Shown: positions 1 through 9,595, numbered from the stretch's first letter. The stretch is DNA of 64,000 nt from Mycobacteroides chelonae (GCF_016767715.1 NZ_CP050145.1:682001-746000); one strand, 5' to 3'. Made by a program: numbers and translations. Notes: generated by a model not told the origin, from the sequence alone.

Positions 1-810
1 GAGACATTGCGGGTCAATCCGCGCCTTGCCGTACATGAGGGGCCCGGTGGCGAGCTCAGGTATATCGTCTTCAATCTCAAGACCATGCCGGGCGGCACGG
101 ATGCCCAGAAGCTCGCCGTCCGCAAGGCAGTGTCCTCGTTGGTCGACCGTGAAGCACTGTCCCGCAACGTGTACAAGGGAATCTATACCCCGGCCTATTC
201 GGTGGTGCCGGACTCCATGGCAGGTGCTACCGAATCATTCAAGACGCTCTATGGGGCCAAACCCAACGTAGATTTGGCTCGAAGGTTCTTGTCCGATGCC
301 AAGGTTTCAGTCCCGGTGCTGATTAATCTGCAGTACAACCCGGATCATTACGGCAGCAATTCATCGGAGGAGTACGCGGCGGTCAAGGGACAACTCGAGT
401 CGTCCGGCCTTTTTCGGGTCGACTTGCAGTCGACAGAGTGGGTCGCCTACCAGGAGAGGCGGTCATCGGACTCGTATCCCGTATATCAGTTCGGTTGGTT
501 TCCCGATTTCCCCGATCCTGACAACTATCTGACGCCATTCTTCATGCCGGACAACATGGTCGTGAACCATTTCGAGAACGACACCATCACGCGGCTCATC
601 ACCGCCGAGGCCACCGAACCTGACCGGGCCAAGCGCCTGAGCATCATCGGCCAGATCCAGGACATGATGGCACGGGACCACATTTCGACGCTGCCGCTGC
701 TGACTGGGAAACAGATTGCGGTGTCGGTGAAGAATGTCGACGGGATCAAGCTCGGCCCCTCATTCAAATTCCAGTTCACTCCGCTGAAGAAGACAGGCAG
801 CGCCGCATGA
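1..810 (+). CDS. ABC transporter substrate-binding protein, family 5 (3' part only)
   Basis: C-terminal part of an extracellular solute-binding protein of the dipeptide/oligopeptide family (SBP_bac_5). The frame is open to the first base, so the signal peptide, lipobox and N-terminal lobe lie outside the window. The PDFPDPDNYLTPFF stretch and the closing basic segment are typical of this family, which captures peptides or similar solutes outside the membrane and hands them to the permeases. The TGA overlaps the next ATG by 4 bp (ATGA), so it is translationally coupled to the permease genes. The substrate cannot be told from this fragment. Confidence 0.85.
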   Translation, partial: ETLRVNPRLAVHEGPGGELRYIVFNLKTMPGGTDAQKLAVRKAVSSLVDREALSRNVYKGIYTPAYSVVPDSMAGATESFKTLYGAKPNVDLARRFLSDAKVSVPVLINLQYNPDHYGSNSSEEYAAVKGQLESSGLFRVDLQSTEWVAYQERRSSDSYPVYQFGWFPDFPDPDNYLTPFFMPDNMVVNHFENDTITRLITAEATEPDRAKRLSIIGQIQDMMARDHISTLPLLTGKQIAVSVKNVDGIKLGPSFKFQFTPLKKTGSAA

Positions 811-1832
811 GCACCACGCTGCTGCGCTATCTCGGGGTACGTCTGGCACTGATCATTCCGACGGCATGGATCCTGATGACGCTGGTGTTCGTGCTCATGC
901 GCGGTATCGGCGATCCCATCACCGCACAGGCTGGTGGGCGGCTCACACCCGCAGAGATCGCCAAACGCAAGGCCGAGGCGGGGTTCGACCGGCCCATCTG
1001 GACCCAATATTGGGAGTACCTCAGCGGCGTGCTGCGCGGGGACTTTGGGCGCACATTGACCGACAAGCGATCGATCACCGACATCATCGTGGTCAACGGT
1101 GCCGCCACCCTCGAGCTTGCCACCGGTGCGATCCTCTTGGCCCTGCTGGTGGGTATTCCCTTGGGGCGGCTGGCGGCGACGCATCGTGACAAGGTCACCG
1201 ACGTGTCGTTGCGGCTGGCGGCGGTGTTCTTCTACGCGGCCCCGGTGTTCTTCGTCGCGATCCTGCTCAAGCTCTTCTTCTCGGTGAAACTGGGATGGTT
1301 GCCGGCCTCGGGGCGCAGCACCGTAGGGACCGAGATCGCGCTGGATGCCATGCCGCACCGCACCCACCTGCTGCTGGTGGACACCGTGTTGTACGGCAAC
1401 AGTGGATATTTCATGGACGCGCTCAAACATTTGGTGCTACCGGTGCTGGCGCTCGGGCTGCTGACCGCGGGGGTGTTCCTGCGATTGGTGCGCGTCAATC
1501 TCCTGCAGACGTTGCGTGCGGGGTATGTGGACGCGGCCCGCGCCCGTGGGCTTTCGGAGAGAGTCGTCGTGGGGAGGCACGCCTTCCGGAACTCACTGGT
1601 GCCGGTGGTCACGGTGATGGGTATGCAGATTGCCATGCTGCTCGCCGGTGCTGTGCTGACCGAAACGGCCTTCGAATGGAATGGATTGGGCTCACAACTG
1701 GCGCACTATCTTTCGGCGCGTGACTTCGTCGCCGTGCAGGGCATCGTCACCGTGATCGCGATCATCGTCGCGGTGATGAGTTTCGTCATCGATGTGGTGG
1801 TCGCCTTTATCGACCCGAGGGTGAGGTTCTGA
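807..1832 (+). CDS. ABC transporter permease, DppB/OppB type
   Basis: Inner-membrane permease of a peptide-type importer, 341 aa, about six membrane segments with the first at the N-terminus (residues ~10-30) and a large external loop after it. The cytoplasmic EAA loop (ARGLSERVVVGRHAFRNSL, before the last two helices) is the docking site for the ATPase in this family. The start is fixed by a 4-bp ATGA overlap with the binding-protein gene. Length and topology match DppB-like proteins; the substrate is unknown. Confidence 0.9.
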   Translation: MSTTLLRYLGVRLALIIPTAWILMTLVFVLMRGIGDPITAQAGGRLTPAEIAKRKAEAGFDRPIWTQYWEYLSGVLRGDFGRTLTDKRSITDIIVVNGAATLELATGAILLALLVGIPLGRLAATHRDKVTDVSLRLAAVFFYAAPVFFVAILLKLFFSVKLGWLPASGRSTVGTEIALDAMPHRTHLLLVDTVLYGNSGYFMDALKHLVLPVLALGLLTAGVFLRLVRVNLLQTLRAGYVDAARARGLSERVVVGRHAFRNSLVPVVTVMGMQIAMLLAGAVLTETAFEWNGLGSQLAHYLSARDFVAVQGIVTVIAIIVAVMSFVIDVVVAFIDPRVRF

Positions 1833-2773
1833 TGACGGCATCGGTCAGGACACCTCTGGGGGACCGGCTGCGCGGCGTGCCGGGTGTGGGTCTGTTGCGT
1901 TCCACGCATGGCCTGCAGCGGTTCACACTGGTGGCCGGTCTGGTCCTGGTCGCGGTGTTCATTCTCGTTGCGATACTGGCGCCCCTGTTGGCGCCGTACG
2001 GATTCGCCCAGACCAGTGCGGACGGTGTCGATTTTGTCCGTCAGCAGGCACCATCATGGCAGCACTGGTTCGGGACTTCGGTGCGTGGTGAAGATGTGTT
2101 CTCGCGGGTGCTGTTTGGTGCCCGCACCGCACTGCTGGTCATAGTGACCTCGCTGGTGGTGTCCCTGCCGGTGGGCGTGGCGCTGGGTCTGACCTCCGGT
2201 TACCTGGGCGGCTGGCTGGACCGGGTGCTGGTGCTGGTGATGGACGCGCTGTACGCGATGCCCTCACTGCTGCTGGCCATCGTGGTGTCGATAGCGGTCA
2301 CTGGCGGTCAATCCAGTACCGGCGGAGGCATTCTCGCCGCAGCCATTGCCATCATGGCCGTCTTCGTGCCCCAGTACTTCCGGGTGGTACGCAACGCCAC
2401 CGTTGGCGTCAAACAAGAGCCGTTCGTTGACGCCGCACGGGTCACCGGTGCCAGCACTCCACGAATCCTGTTCCGGCACATCCTGTCCAATGTCACCTCG
2501 TCGCTACCGGTGATCATCACCCTCAACGGCGCCGAGGCCATCCTGACGCTGGCAGGACTGGGGTTCCTCGGCTTCGGTATCGAGCCCACCCAAGCCGCCG
2601 AATGGGGCTATGACCTGAACAAAGCGCTATCGGATGTCGCGAACGGCATTTGGTGGACGGGCGTCTTTCCCGGTACGGCGATTGTGCTGGTGGTGCTCGG
2701 GATGACGCTGGTGGGCGAGAGTCTCAACGAGATCATCAACCCGCTCCTGCGGACCAGGCGGGGGGAAGCATGA
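1832..2773 (+). CDS. ABC transporter permease, DppC/OppC type
   Basis: Second permease (313 aa) of the same importer. It has an N-terminal cytoplasmic tail, a first helix at about residues 30-50, an external loop and then the five-helix permease core. Its EAA loop reads AARVTGASTPRILFRHILSN. The ATG shares a base with the stop of the previous gene (TGATG), and the ATPase start overlaps its own stop, so the genes form one transcript and assemble one heterodimeric channel. Substrate not predictable. Confidence 0.9.
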   Translation: MTASVRTPLGDRLRGVPGVGLLRSTHGLQRFTLVAGLVLVAVFILVAILAPLLAPYGFAQTSADGVDFVRQQAPSWQHWFGTSVRGEDVFSRVLFGARTALLVIVTSLVVSLPVGVALGLTSGYLGGWLDRVLVLVMDALYAMPSLLLAIVVSIAVTGGQSSTGGGILAAAIAIMAVFVPQYFRVVRNATVGVKQEPFVDAARVTGASTPRILFRHILSNVTSSLPVIITLNGAEAILTLAGLGFLGFGIEPTQAAEWGYDLNKALSDVANGIWWTGVFPGTAIVLVVLGMTLVGESLNEIINPLLRTRRGEA

Positions 2774-4428
2774 GCGAGAAGGAACCGTTGGCTGCTCTGT
2801 CGTTCCGGTCGCTATCGGTGACCTTCAGCACCGACAGCGGCTCCGTAGCCGCCGTCGAAGATGTGTCATTCGACGTCAGGCCGGGAGAGGTGCTGGCAGT
2901 CGTCGGGGAGTCGGGCTCGGGCAAGTCGGTGTCCTCGCGTACTGCCATCCGGCTGCTCCCCGAGACCGCGCGCATTACCGGTTCAGTCCTGCTCGACGGC
3001 CGCGACGTGACCACGTTGTCGGCTCGCGAGCTGACTGCTATGCGCGGCAAGGACATCGCCATGGTTTTCCAGGAGCCGGGTGCGGCACTGGATCCACTGT
3101 TCACCATCGGATACCAAGTGAGTGAGGCAGTCCGCGCGCACTCGGATATGACACGCGCACAGGCCCGCGCACGTGTCATCGAACTACTGAAGCTTGTACA
3201 GCTGCCCGATCCGGAGCGTCGTTACGACTGCTATCCGCATCAGCTCTCCGGTGGCCAGAAACAGCGCGTGGTCATCGCGATCGCCATCGCGTGTGACCCC
3301 ACGGTCATCATCGCCGATGAACCGACCACGGCCCTGGACGTGACGGTGCAGGCCGAAATCCTGGAACTCCTCAGAGATCTGCGTGACAGGATCGGCAGTG
3401 CGATCGTGCTCATCACCCACAACATGGGTGTGGTGGCCGATATCGCGGACCGAGTCGTCGTCATGAAACAGGGGAAGGTCGTCGAAATAGCGCCGGTGGA
3501 ACAGCTTTTCGCTGAACCAGCCGAACCGTACACCCGGGCCTTGCTGGCGGCGGTCCCGCACCTGGGACAGGGAGATCCCGAACATGCTCCCACCCAGGCC
3601 GGGGAACCGGCCGAGCCTGTCCTGGAGGTGTCCGGACTGGTCGTGGAATTCCCCGGCCTGCTGGGTCGCTCGTCCTTCCGTGCGGTCGATGATGTGAGCT
3701 TCAGTATCGGTCGTGGGAAAACCCTTGGGCTGGTGGGGGAGTCGGGCTCCGGAAAGTCGACCATCGGGCGATGCGTGGCCGCGCTGCAGCAGCCTGCCTC
3801 GGGTTCGGTGCGGATGCTCGGGCAGGAGCTTGTGGGCATGAGCCAACGCAAGCTGCGTCCGCTGCGCGCCAAGTTCGGGTTCGTCTTTCAGGACCCCGCA
3901 ACCTCGCTGAATCCGAAAATGCGTGTGGGTGACTGTATTGCCGAGCCCATGCGGGTACACCGATACGGCGATCAGCGCAAGATTCTCACCCGCGTGGCCG
4001 AGTTGATCGATGCCGTACAGCTTCCGGCCGGCACGGAAAACCGTTATCCCCATGAACTGTCCGGGGGGCAACGCCAGCGTGCCAACCTGGCCCGGGCGCT
4101 TGCCCTGGGACCCGACCTGTTGGTCGCCGACGAGCCCACCAGCGCGCTTGACGTGTCGGTGCAGGCGGCCGTCCTGGACCTGTTCGAGGAACTGCAGCGT
4201 CAGTGGCAGTTCGCCTGCCTGTTCATCAGTCACGATCTGGCCGTGGTGGATCGACTGGCCGACGAGGTTGCGGTGCTGCGCCATGGTGTCCTGGAAGAGT
4301 TGGGTCCGCGCCGCGAGATTCTGCATAACCCCTCCACCGAATACACCCGCACATTGGTTGCCGCGGTGCCGGTTCCGGATCCGATAGAGCAACGCGAGCG
4401 CCAACGTAGTCGCCAGCGCAGCCTTTAA
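2770..4428 (+). CDS. Fused double ATPase of peptide-type ABC importer (DppD-DppF fusion)
   Basis: 552 aa with two complete nucleotide-binding domains in one chain. Domain 1 has Walker A GESGSGKS (residues 46-53), signature LSGGQ (159-163) and Walker B VIIADEP (179-185). Domain 2 has a second GESGSGKS (323-330), LSGGQRQR and LLVADEPTSALD. It powers the permeases just upstream. The ATG at 2770 overlaps the permease stop (ATGA); an upstream in-frame start at 2650 would lie inside the permease and is rejected. Its TAA overlaps the stop of the convergent lipase gene by 4 bp. Such fusions are common in mycobacteria. Confidence 0.92.
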   Translation: MSEKEPLAALSFRSLSVTFSTDSGSVAAVEDVSFDVRPGEVLAVVGESGSGKSVSSRTAIRLLPETARITGSVLLDGRDVTTLSARELTAMRGKDIAMVFQEPGAALDPLFTIGYQVSEAVRAHSDMTRAQARARVIELLKLVQLPDPERRYDCYPHQLSGGQKQRVVIAIAIACDPTVIIADEPTTALDVTVQAEILELLRDLRDRIGSAIVLITHNMGVVADIADRVVVMKQGKVVEIAPVEQLFAEPAEPYTRALLAAVPHLGQGDPEHAPTQAGEPAEPVLEVSGLVVEFPGLLGRSSFRAVDDVSFSIGRGKTLGLVGESGSGKSTIGRCVAALQQPASGSVRMLGQELVGMSQRKLRPLRAKFGFVFQDPATSLNPKMRVGDCIAEPMRVHRYGDQRKILTRVAELIDAVQLPAGTENRYPHELSGGQRQRANLARALALGPDLLVADEPTSALDVSVQAAVLDLFEELQRQWQFACLFISHDLAVVDRLADEVAVLRHGVLEELGPRREILHNPSTEYTRTLVAAVPVPDPIEQRERQRSRQRSL

Positions 4429-6356
4429 GAGTTGCCCGCGGCGTGTTCGTGGGATGGCCCGTCCGTGGACTTCTTGTGGTCGCCGGAATCCGGGCGGGAG
4501 CCCGCACCCGAATGTCCCGCCTTGCTGTCGCCGCTACCCGCTGCCGATCTAGGGCCTGATCCCGACGTGCTTGTGGTCGCCTTCGGTGTGGAGGACTGTT
4601 GCCCGCCAAGGCTGCTCGATGATCCGGTGCGTGTGGATGTGCCGTTGGTGGCATGCAGCCCGGTGCCGGTGCCTGTGGTCGCCGTGCCGCTCGTCGCGCT
4701 ATCCGTCGGCGACTTCGCAGTCTTCGAGGTCTTCGTAGACGGCGAATCGGTTGCGGTGCCGCCAGTCGGGTGCTCTGCGGGTTTGGTGCCCGTCGTTGTC
4801 CCGCTGCGCTCGGTCACTCCATTGGCACCGATGCCGATTTTCGGTGTGATTCCCGTGGGCTGGGGCGCCGAGGGCTTCTGGTCCGCCTTGGCGGGGTGAT
4901 CCGCCGGTGCGGAGCTCTTGGTGCTCGGCGCCCGTTCGGCAGGGGTGCTGGCGACTGTCACACCGTGCGCTTCGCTGATGGAGACCGATTGACCATTGCG
5001 CTTCAGCGTGACATCGCGCCCCGCTACCTCGAGTGTCGCTCCCGAGGGCGTGGTGACCGTGGTGCCGGTGACGGACTTGCCAACCGGTTCACGAGATTGC
5101 TTGGCAGGGTTCTGTTGTGCAGTCCCGGGTTGCTCGTCGATAGTCGCGACGACCTTCCCGCCTTCGGACACGGTTGTCGTGCCACCGTCCCGGGTGAGCG
5201 TGGTACCCGGATTGGCCTTGACCTGATCGGCCGTGCGCGGCGCCGACTGGCCGGACTTGAGGTAGTTGGTCACCGCCGAGATGACGTCTCCGGTGTTCAG
5301 GCCGTGGTCTACCGCCCCATCTTGCGGCACGCCGGGCAAGGAATGTACTTCGATGTTGACCGCGGTGGAACCCGGTGTCGCTGTGATGAATTGAGCTCGG
5401 TACGGCGTGGCCACCACATCGTCCTTGGTGCTCACCACCAGATAGTCGACACCAGGTTTGGTGTCCGGAAGTTTGTCGAGCTTCTCAAGAAATCGGCTGC
5501 CGACGGTTTGTTGCGCTAACGACGGCCACGCCAATGTGCTTGCGGCCGTGTAGATCACGTCTTTGACGGGCTTCCAGCCGTTGATATCGACGGAATTGCC
5601 GACGGGGCCGATGAAGTCCGCAAGCCCGCTGAAGGTGGTGCCGTGAGTCGACGGCGCCAACTGAACGACGTTGGCGACCCTGTCAGATTTGTCCTGCGCC
5701 ACGAAATTTTTGATCAGGAGGCCGCCCTGTGAGTGGCCCACCAGGTCTACCTTGCCCGCGCCGGTTCGGTCCAAGACTGTCGCTACTTCGTCGGCGAGTT
5801 GTTGGGTGGACACCTCGACGTCACCGAATCCGCGCAGCCCGATCTTTTGTCCGATCGACCCGACGAGACCCTGGAATCCCTTCTGTCCGTATTCGAAAGT
5901 GAACGCAGTCATTCCGGCATCGTGCAGACTTGTCGTCATCGCGTCCCAGTACTTTTGATTCTCGGCGGTCCCGTGTACCAAGACCACCGGAATACTCCCG
6001 GGTGTGGGACTGCCGGTTTCGGAGGGGGACGTGAGGGATTCGGACGTGATGACCGCGTCGAGCCCCCGGCCGTTCTCGCCCGGGTTCAGTGAAACGGTGG
6101 CGCGCCGGGTGATCGTCAAGCTTTCCAGAGGTGTCGAGCTGGAGGTCAGGGAGATGAAACCCGATTCGACCGTCAGTGTCACCGGACCGGCCACTGGCTG
6201 CCCGGGCCTTACCCGCAGGGCAGTAGGCGTTCCGTCTGTGACAACCAATGATGCGACCAGTGCCGCGGCCAGCAGGACGCGCAGCCTGCGTGCACGCGGG
6301 TGATGTGAAGACGGATTCCGGAGGTCACTGCTCGCGCGGTGCGACGCCGTCGGCAT
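4425..6356 (-). CDS. Secreted lipase/esterase (class 2 lipase fold) with long Ser/Thr/Gly-rich tail
   Basis: 643 aa alpha/beta hydrolase. Residues ~22-42 form a hydrophobic export signal after a basic stretch. The catalytic domain starts near residue 120 with the oxyanion-type motif VLVHGT (126-131) and carries the nucleophile elbow GHSQGG (Ser209), as in EstA/LipA lipases acting on short-chain esters or lipids outside the cell. Residues ~430-643 are low-complexity, rich in Thr, Ser, Gly, Ala and Pro, with no recognisable domain; this may be a wall-spanning or glycosylated linker (inference). It is transcribed towards the ABC operon with a 4-bp stop overlap. The exact substrate is unknown. 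Confidence 0.82.
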   Translation of the reverse strand: MPTASHRASSDLRNPSSHHPRARRLRVLLAAALVASLVVTDGTPTALRVRPGQPVAGPVTLTVESGFISLTSSSTPLESLTITRRATVSLNPGENGRGLDAVITSESLTSPSETGSPTPGSIPVVLVHGTAENQKYWDAMTTSLHDAGMTAFTFEYGQKGFQGLVGSIGQKIGLRGFGDVEVSTQQLADEVATVLDRTGAGKVDLVGHSQGGLLIKNFVAQDKSDRVANVVQLAPSTHGTTFSGLADFIGPVGNSVDINGWKPVKDVIYTAASTLAWPSLAQQTVGSRFLEKLDKLPDTKPGVDYLVVSTKDDVVATPYRAQFITATPGSTAVNIEVHSLPGVPQDGAVDHGLNTGDVISAVTNYLKSGQSAPRTADQVKANPGTTLTRDGGTTTVSEGGKVVATIDEQPGTAQQNPAKQSREPVGKSVTGTTVTTPSGATLEVAGRDVTLKRNGQSVSISEAHGVTVASTPAERAPSTKSSAPADHPAKADQKPSAPQPTGITPKIGIGANGVTERSGTTTGTKPAEHPTGGTATDSPSTKTSKTAKSPTDSATSGTATTGTGTGLHATNGTSTRTGSSSSLGGQQSSTPKATTSTSGSGPRSAAGSGDSKAGHSGAGSRPDSGDHKKSTDGPSHEHAAGNS

Positions 6357-6460
6357 GAAGACGACGGTAGGTGTTCAACCGGCCGATCGCATGTCGAGAA
6401 CGCCAATTTTGTTGCAACACTGACAGTTTGTGACTGGCATCACGGTGGACGTGCGGTTGG

Positions 6461-7876
6461 CTAGCCCAGAAGTGAGAAGGGCCGCGCCTCCTCGATCTCC
6501 AATGCCAACTCGAGCAACGTGCGCTCACTGCCGCGACGGCCACTGAACATGACCCCGATAGGCAGGCCGTCGCGATCCTGGCCGAGCGGCAGCGATATTG
6601 CCGGAGCACCGGATGCGTTGTGCACCGGAGTGAATCCCACATAGGAGCTCAGCTTGTCCAGCAACACCTCGGGATCCTGGTCCGGGGTGAGGTACCCGAT
6701 CCGCGGCGTGGTGTGGGTCAGCACCGGAGTGAGCACCGCGTCGATGCCGGTGGTAAATCCGCGCTCGTACACCCGGGCCGATGCGGCCAGCCGGGCCAAG
6801 AACAGCGGCGTGCGATACGACCGCCGGACAAACCTGCGGCTGAGCCCGACCGTGAGCGGATCCAGCCGGGAGGCGTCGAACCCGTCGAATAACCGGGGGC
6901 CGCCCTTGGCGACCGCGAACGCCAAGAAGGACCAGTAATCCTCGAAGTCGACCTTGAAAGAGGGCAGCACCGCCGGTGCGTACGGCTCGACGGTGTGGCC
7001 AAGGGATTCAAGCAATTCCGCCGCGGAATTCACCGCTTGCCGGGTCGCGGTATCCGTGGCCGGAGTGAACGGGGAATCCATGCACAACCCGATGCGCAGC
7101 CGCTGCTGCACCGGGCGATCCACGCGGCCGATCGGCGTCAGCTTGGGGTTGCGATAGTGCAGCTCGGCCGCCTCGAAGAACCGTGCGCAGTCGCGGACGC
7201 TGCGCACCAGCACCCCGTCGGCGACGATCTTCACGGGCGCTGAGCTGCTCGACGGATCGCCCAAAAGCCTTCCGCGACTGGGTTTGAGGCCTACCAGACC
7301 GCAAGCCGCGGCAGGAATCCGGATGGAACCGCCGCCGTCGTTACCGTGCGCGATCGGTATCACCCCGGCGGCCACCAGTGCTGCCGAGCCGCCCGAGGAT
7401 CCTCCGGCCGAGAAGTCGGTATGCCAGGGGTTGCGGGTGACCGAGCCGCCCGAACGTTCCGTACTGGCCGACCAGCCGTACTCGGGCATGGTTGTCGATG
7501 CGATGGGGACCACCCCGGTGCTGAGGAACTGCTGCGTGAATGGCCCGTCTGCGGTCTGCAGTATCGGTGTAATCGCCGCGGAGCCTTCGGTCAGCGGCAT
7601 GCCGGCGACATGGATGTTGCACTTTGTCGCGGTGGGTACCCCCCGAAAAGCGGCGGAGTCTTCGGCGGCGTCCTCGATCTGTTGTGCGCGTTCCCGTGCC
7701 CGCGGAAAATCCTTGAACTCGACCGCATTGAGCGCAGGGTTGACGCGCTCCAGGCGCACGATGGCGGCGTCGGCACACTCTGCGGCGGTGACCTCTCCCG
7801 AGGCGATCCGCTCCGCAACCCCGGTGGCATCCAGGTCGCCCAGGGCGTCCTCGGTGAATGCGTGCACGCGTGTCAT
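6461..7876 (-). CDS. Amidase (amidase signature family)
   Basis: 471 aa amidase-signature hydrolase (carboxamide to acid plus ammonia). The Ser-Ser-Lys triad is visible: Lys in TATKCNIHVAG, and the two serines in the Gly/Ser-rich block GGSSGGS and DGGGSIRIPAA. The ATG at 7876 follows a clear AGGAGGT ribosome site and overlaps the TGA of the upstream TetR gene (ATGA), which rules out a longer reading frame inside that gene. Cotranscription with the TetR gene suggests regulated catabolism of an amide. Amino-acid amides, nitrile-derived amides or aryl acylamides are all possible. Confidence 0.88.
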   Translation of the reverse strand: MTRVHAFTEDALGDLDATGVAERIASGEVTAAECADAAIVRLERVNPALNAVEFKDFPRARERAQQIEDAAEDSAAFRGVPTATKCNIHVAGMPLTEGSAAITPILQTADGPFTQQFLSTGVVPIASTTMPEYGWSASTERSGGSVTRNPWHTDFSAGGSSGGSAALVAAGVIPIAHGNDGGGSIRIPAAACGLVGLKPSRGRLLGDPSSSSAPVKIVADGVLVRSVRDCARFFEAAELHYRNPKLTPIGRVDRPVQQRLRIGLCMDSPFTPATDTATRQAVNSAAELLESLGHTVEPYAPAVLPSFKVDFEDYWSFLAFAVAKGGPRLFDGFDASRLDPLTVGLSRRFVRRSYRTPLFLARLAASARVYERGFTTGIDAVLTPVLTHTTPRIGYLTPDQDPEVLLDKLSSYVGFTPVHNASGAPAISLPLGQDRDGLPIGVMFSGRRGSERTLLELALEIEEARPFSLLG

Positions 7877-8496
7877 GCGTGACCTCCTAAGTAGGCGACG
7901 ATCGCGTTGGTCAGCCCTCGGCGGGCCTCCTCCAGATCCGAATAGGTTCCCAGCTGCTTTTCCGACACAAGTCCACGCATGGCACCGGGAATGAAGGCTG
8001 CCACCTCGCGCACCCGGACGGGATCCACATCCAAGCCGTCGAACGCCAGTTGACACGCCAGCGCCCAACGATGCTTCCATGAGGCCAGCTCGGCGGCGGT
8101 ATGGGGGTACAGCCGTTCCAACTCGGCAGATTCATGGGGCAGTGCCCGGCGCAGGTTCTCGATGGCCCGGGAGTCAGGCGACGTCAACCCTCGATAGAGG
8201 GTTTCGACGATCTTGCTGACCCGGCGATCCAGCGGGCCTTCGGGATCGGACCGCCACGGCTGGTCGCCGCGACGCTCGGCGGTGCGCTGCAACACCGCAG
8301 CCCACAGGCCGTCGATATCACCGAACTGGTACTTCACCGCGCCCCAGGTGGCACCGCACTCCTTGGCGATTCTGTTCGCCGACACGGCGGTGGGATCACC
8401 CGAGGCAAGTACCCGCAGCGCGGCATCGAGCATGCTCTCCCGGGTCGCCAGGCCGCGACGGTTGGCGCGCCGCCCCGTGGCTACCCCTTCGCTCAT
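7873..8496 (-). CDS. TetR-family transcriptional regulator
   Basis: 207 aa repressor with an N-terminal helix-turn-helix (ESMLDAALRVL ... VSANRIAKECGATWGAVKYQFG) and a ligand-binding all-helical C-terminus. The ATG at 8496 is preferred because TAGCAT (8504-8509, minus strand) sits 7 nt upstream, the arrangement of a leaderless mycobacterial transcript; an in-frame ATG at 8529 would lie inside the operator palindrome. It is coupled to the downstream amidase by an ATGA overlap and divergent from the Rieske oxygenase, so it probably controls both directions. The ligand is unknown. Confidence 0.85.
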   Translation of the reverse strand: MSEGVATGRRANRRGLATRESMLDAALRVLASGDPTAVSANRIAKECGATWGAVKYQFGDIDGLWAAVLQRTAERRGDQPWRSDPEGPLDRRVSKIVETLYRGLTSPDSRAIENLRRALPHESAELERLYPHTAAELASWKHRWALACQLAFDGLDVDPVRVREVAAFIPGAMRGLVSEKQLGTYSDLEEARRGLTNAIVAYLGGHA

Positions 8497-8521
8497 CTCA
8501 GTGATGCTAGCCGCCGAAGAA

Positions 8522-8547
8522 TTTTTCATAGAAGTCTCTGTGAAAAA
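8522..8547. promoter_or_regulatory. Palindromic operator between TetR-amidase and Rieske operons
   Basis: Inverted repeat with arms TTTTTCATAGA and TCTGTGAAAAA (10 of 11 positions complementary) around the 4-base centre AGTC. It lies in the divergent intergenic region, about 26 bp upstream of the TetR ATG and 40 bp upstream of the Rieske gene ATG. Size and position fit a TetR dimer site that would act on both promoters. Binding is inferred from position only. Confidence 0.65.
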
Positions 8548-8587
8548 TGCGCGGAGTGGATTACTGTCGCCGCGTAGGGAGGTGCCG

Positions 8588-9595
8588 ATGCCGAAGCCGC
8601 CGTTGTCGATGAAGCCCACGGGATGGTTCCAGGTCGCATGGTCGGCGGAGATCGCCGTCGGTGCCGTGCACCGGATGACCTACTTCGGGCGCGAGATGGT
8701 GGCCTGGCGCGCGCACTCGGGTGAACTCGCCGTCATGGATGCCTACTGCGAGCACCTCGGCGCGCACCTCGGGCACGGTGGACATGTCGAGGGCGATCGC
8801 ATCGTCTGTCCCTTTCACGGCTGGGAATGGAACCGCGACGGCAAGAACGTGTGCATCCCCTACGAAAAGCGGCCGAATCCGTTGCGGCGCATCAGAAGCT
8901 ACCCGGTCATCGAACGCAACGAGGCCGTGTACATCTGGCACGACGTCGATGGCCTCGACCCGTATTTCGACGTCCCGGACGTCTTCACCGGATTCGAAGA
9001 CGGCAGCAGCGCCCGGGACTACTACCCGGGATATCCGCACAGCACCCTGTATCGCGAACGCCTCCAACTACATCCGCAGTACGTTCTCGAAAACGGCGTT
9101 GACTTCGCGCATTTCAAATACGTGCACAAAACTCCCTTCATTCCGAAGTTCACCCGGCAGGAGTTCGAGCGGCCCGTCTCCTATGTCGACTTCACCATCG
9201 CCTTCGACGAGGTGCCGGGCATGTCTGCCGAAGACATGAGAAGTGGTGTGCGGGCCATCAACGGCGGACTGGGTGTCGCCGTTACCAAGAGCTGGGGGAT
9301 GATCGACAACCGCACCGTCTCGGCGGTGACCCCCGTCGACGACGAGACCTGTGACGTCAGATTCACCGTCTTCATCGGAAGGCCGCGCGAGGGGGAGCCC
9401 GGCGGCGCGGAGGAACCCCCGCAGAACGCAAAGGCCTTTGCGCAGGCCATCATCGACCAGTTTCTTGCCGATATCCACATCTGGTCGCATCAGCGTTACT
9501 CGGACCCGCCCGCGCTGGTGCGGGCCGAATACGAAGGCTTCATCGCCCTGCGGAAATGGGCGGCCCAGTTCTATCCGGAGGATGTCCGAGCATGA
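8588..9595 (+). CDS. Rieske non-heme iron oxygenase, terminal oxygenase component
   Basis: 335 aa. The Rieske [2Fe-2S] site is C54-x-H56 and C74-x2-H77 (YCEHLG ... CPFHGW). The mononuclear iron site is D172-x2-H175-x4-H180 (DFAHFKYVH). The family inserts oxygen into aromatic rings or steroids using electrons from a separate reductase, and no reductase gene lies nearby. It shares features with KshA/cholesterol-desaturase-like mycobacterial oxygenases, but the substrate is unproven. The ATG at 8588 follows AGGGAGGTG. The stop overlaps the next gene (ATGA), so the two are co-translated. Probably repressed by the divergent TetR. Confidence 0.85.
   Translation: MPKPPLSMKPTGWFQVAWSAEIAVGAVHRMTYFGREMVAWRAHSGELAVMDAYCEHLGAHLGHGGHVEGDRIVCPFHGWEWNRDGKNVCIPYEKRPNPLRRIRSYPVIERNEAVYIWHDVDGLDPYFDVPDVFTGFEDGSSARDYYPGYPHSTLYRERLQLHPQYVLENGVDFAHFKYVHKTPFIPKFTRQEFERPVSYVDFTIAFDEVPGMSAEDMRSGVRAINGGLGVAVTKSWGMIDNRTVSAVTPVDDETCDVRFTVFIGRPREGEPGGAEEPPQNAKAFAQAIIDQFLADIHIWSHQRYSDPPALVRAEYEGFIALRKWAAQFYPEDVRA

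Noticed and set aside
525..1430. Long minus-strand reading frame opposite the first permease genes
   Set aside because: Composition is Arg/His/Gln-rich with no family match, a typical shadow in high-GC DNA; the plus-strand genes are clearly real.
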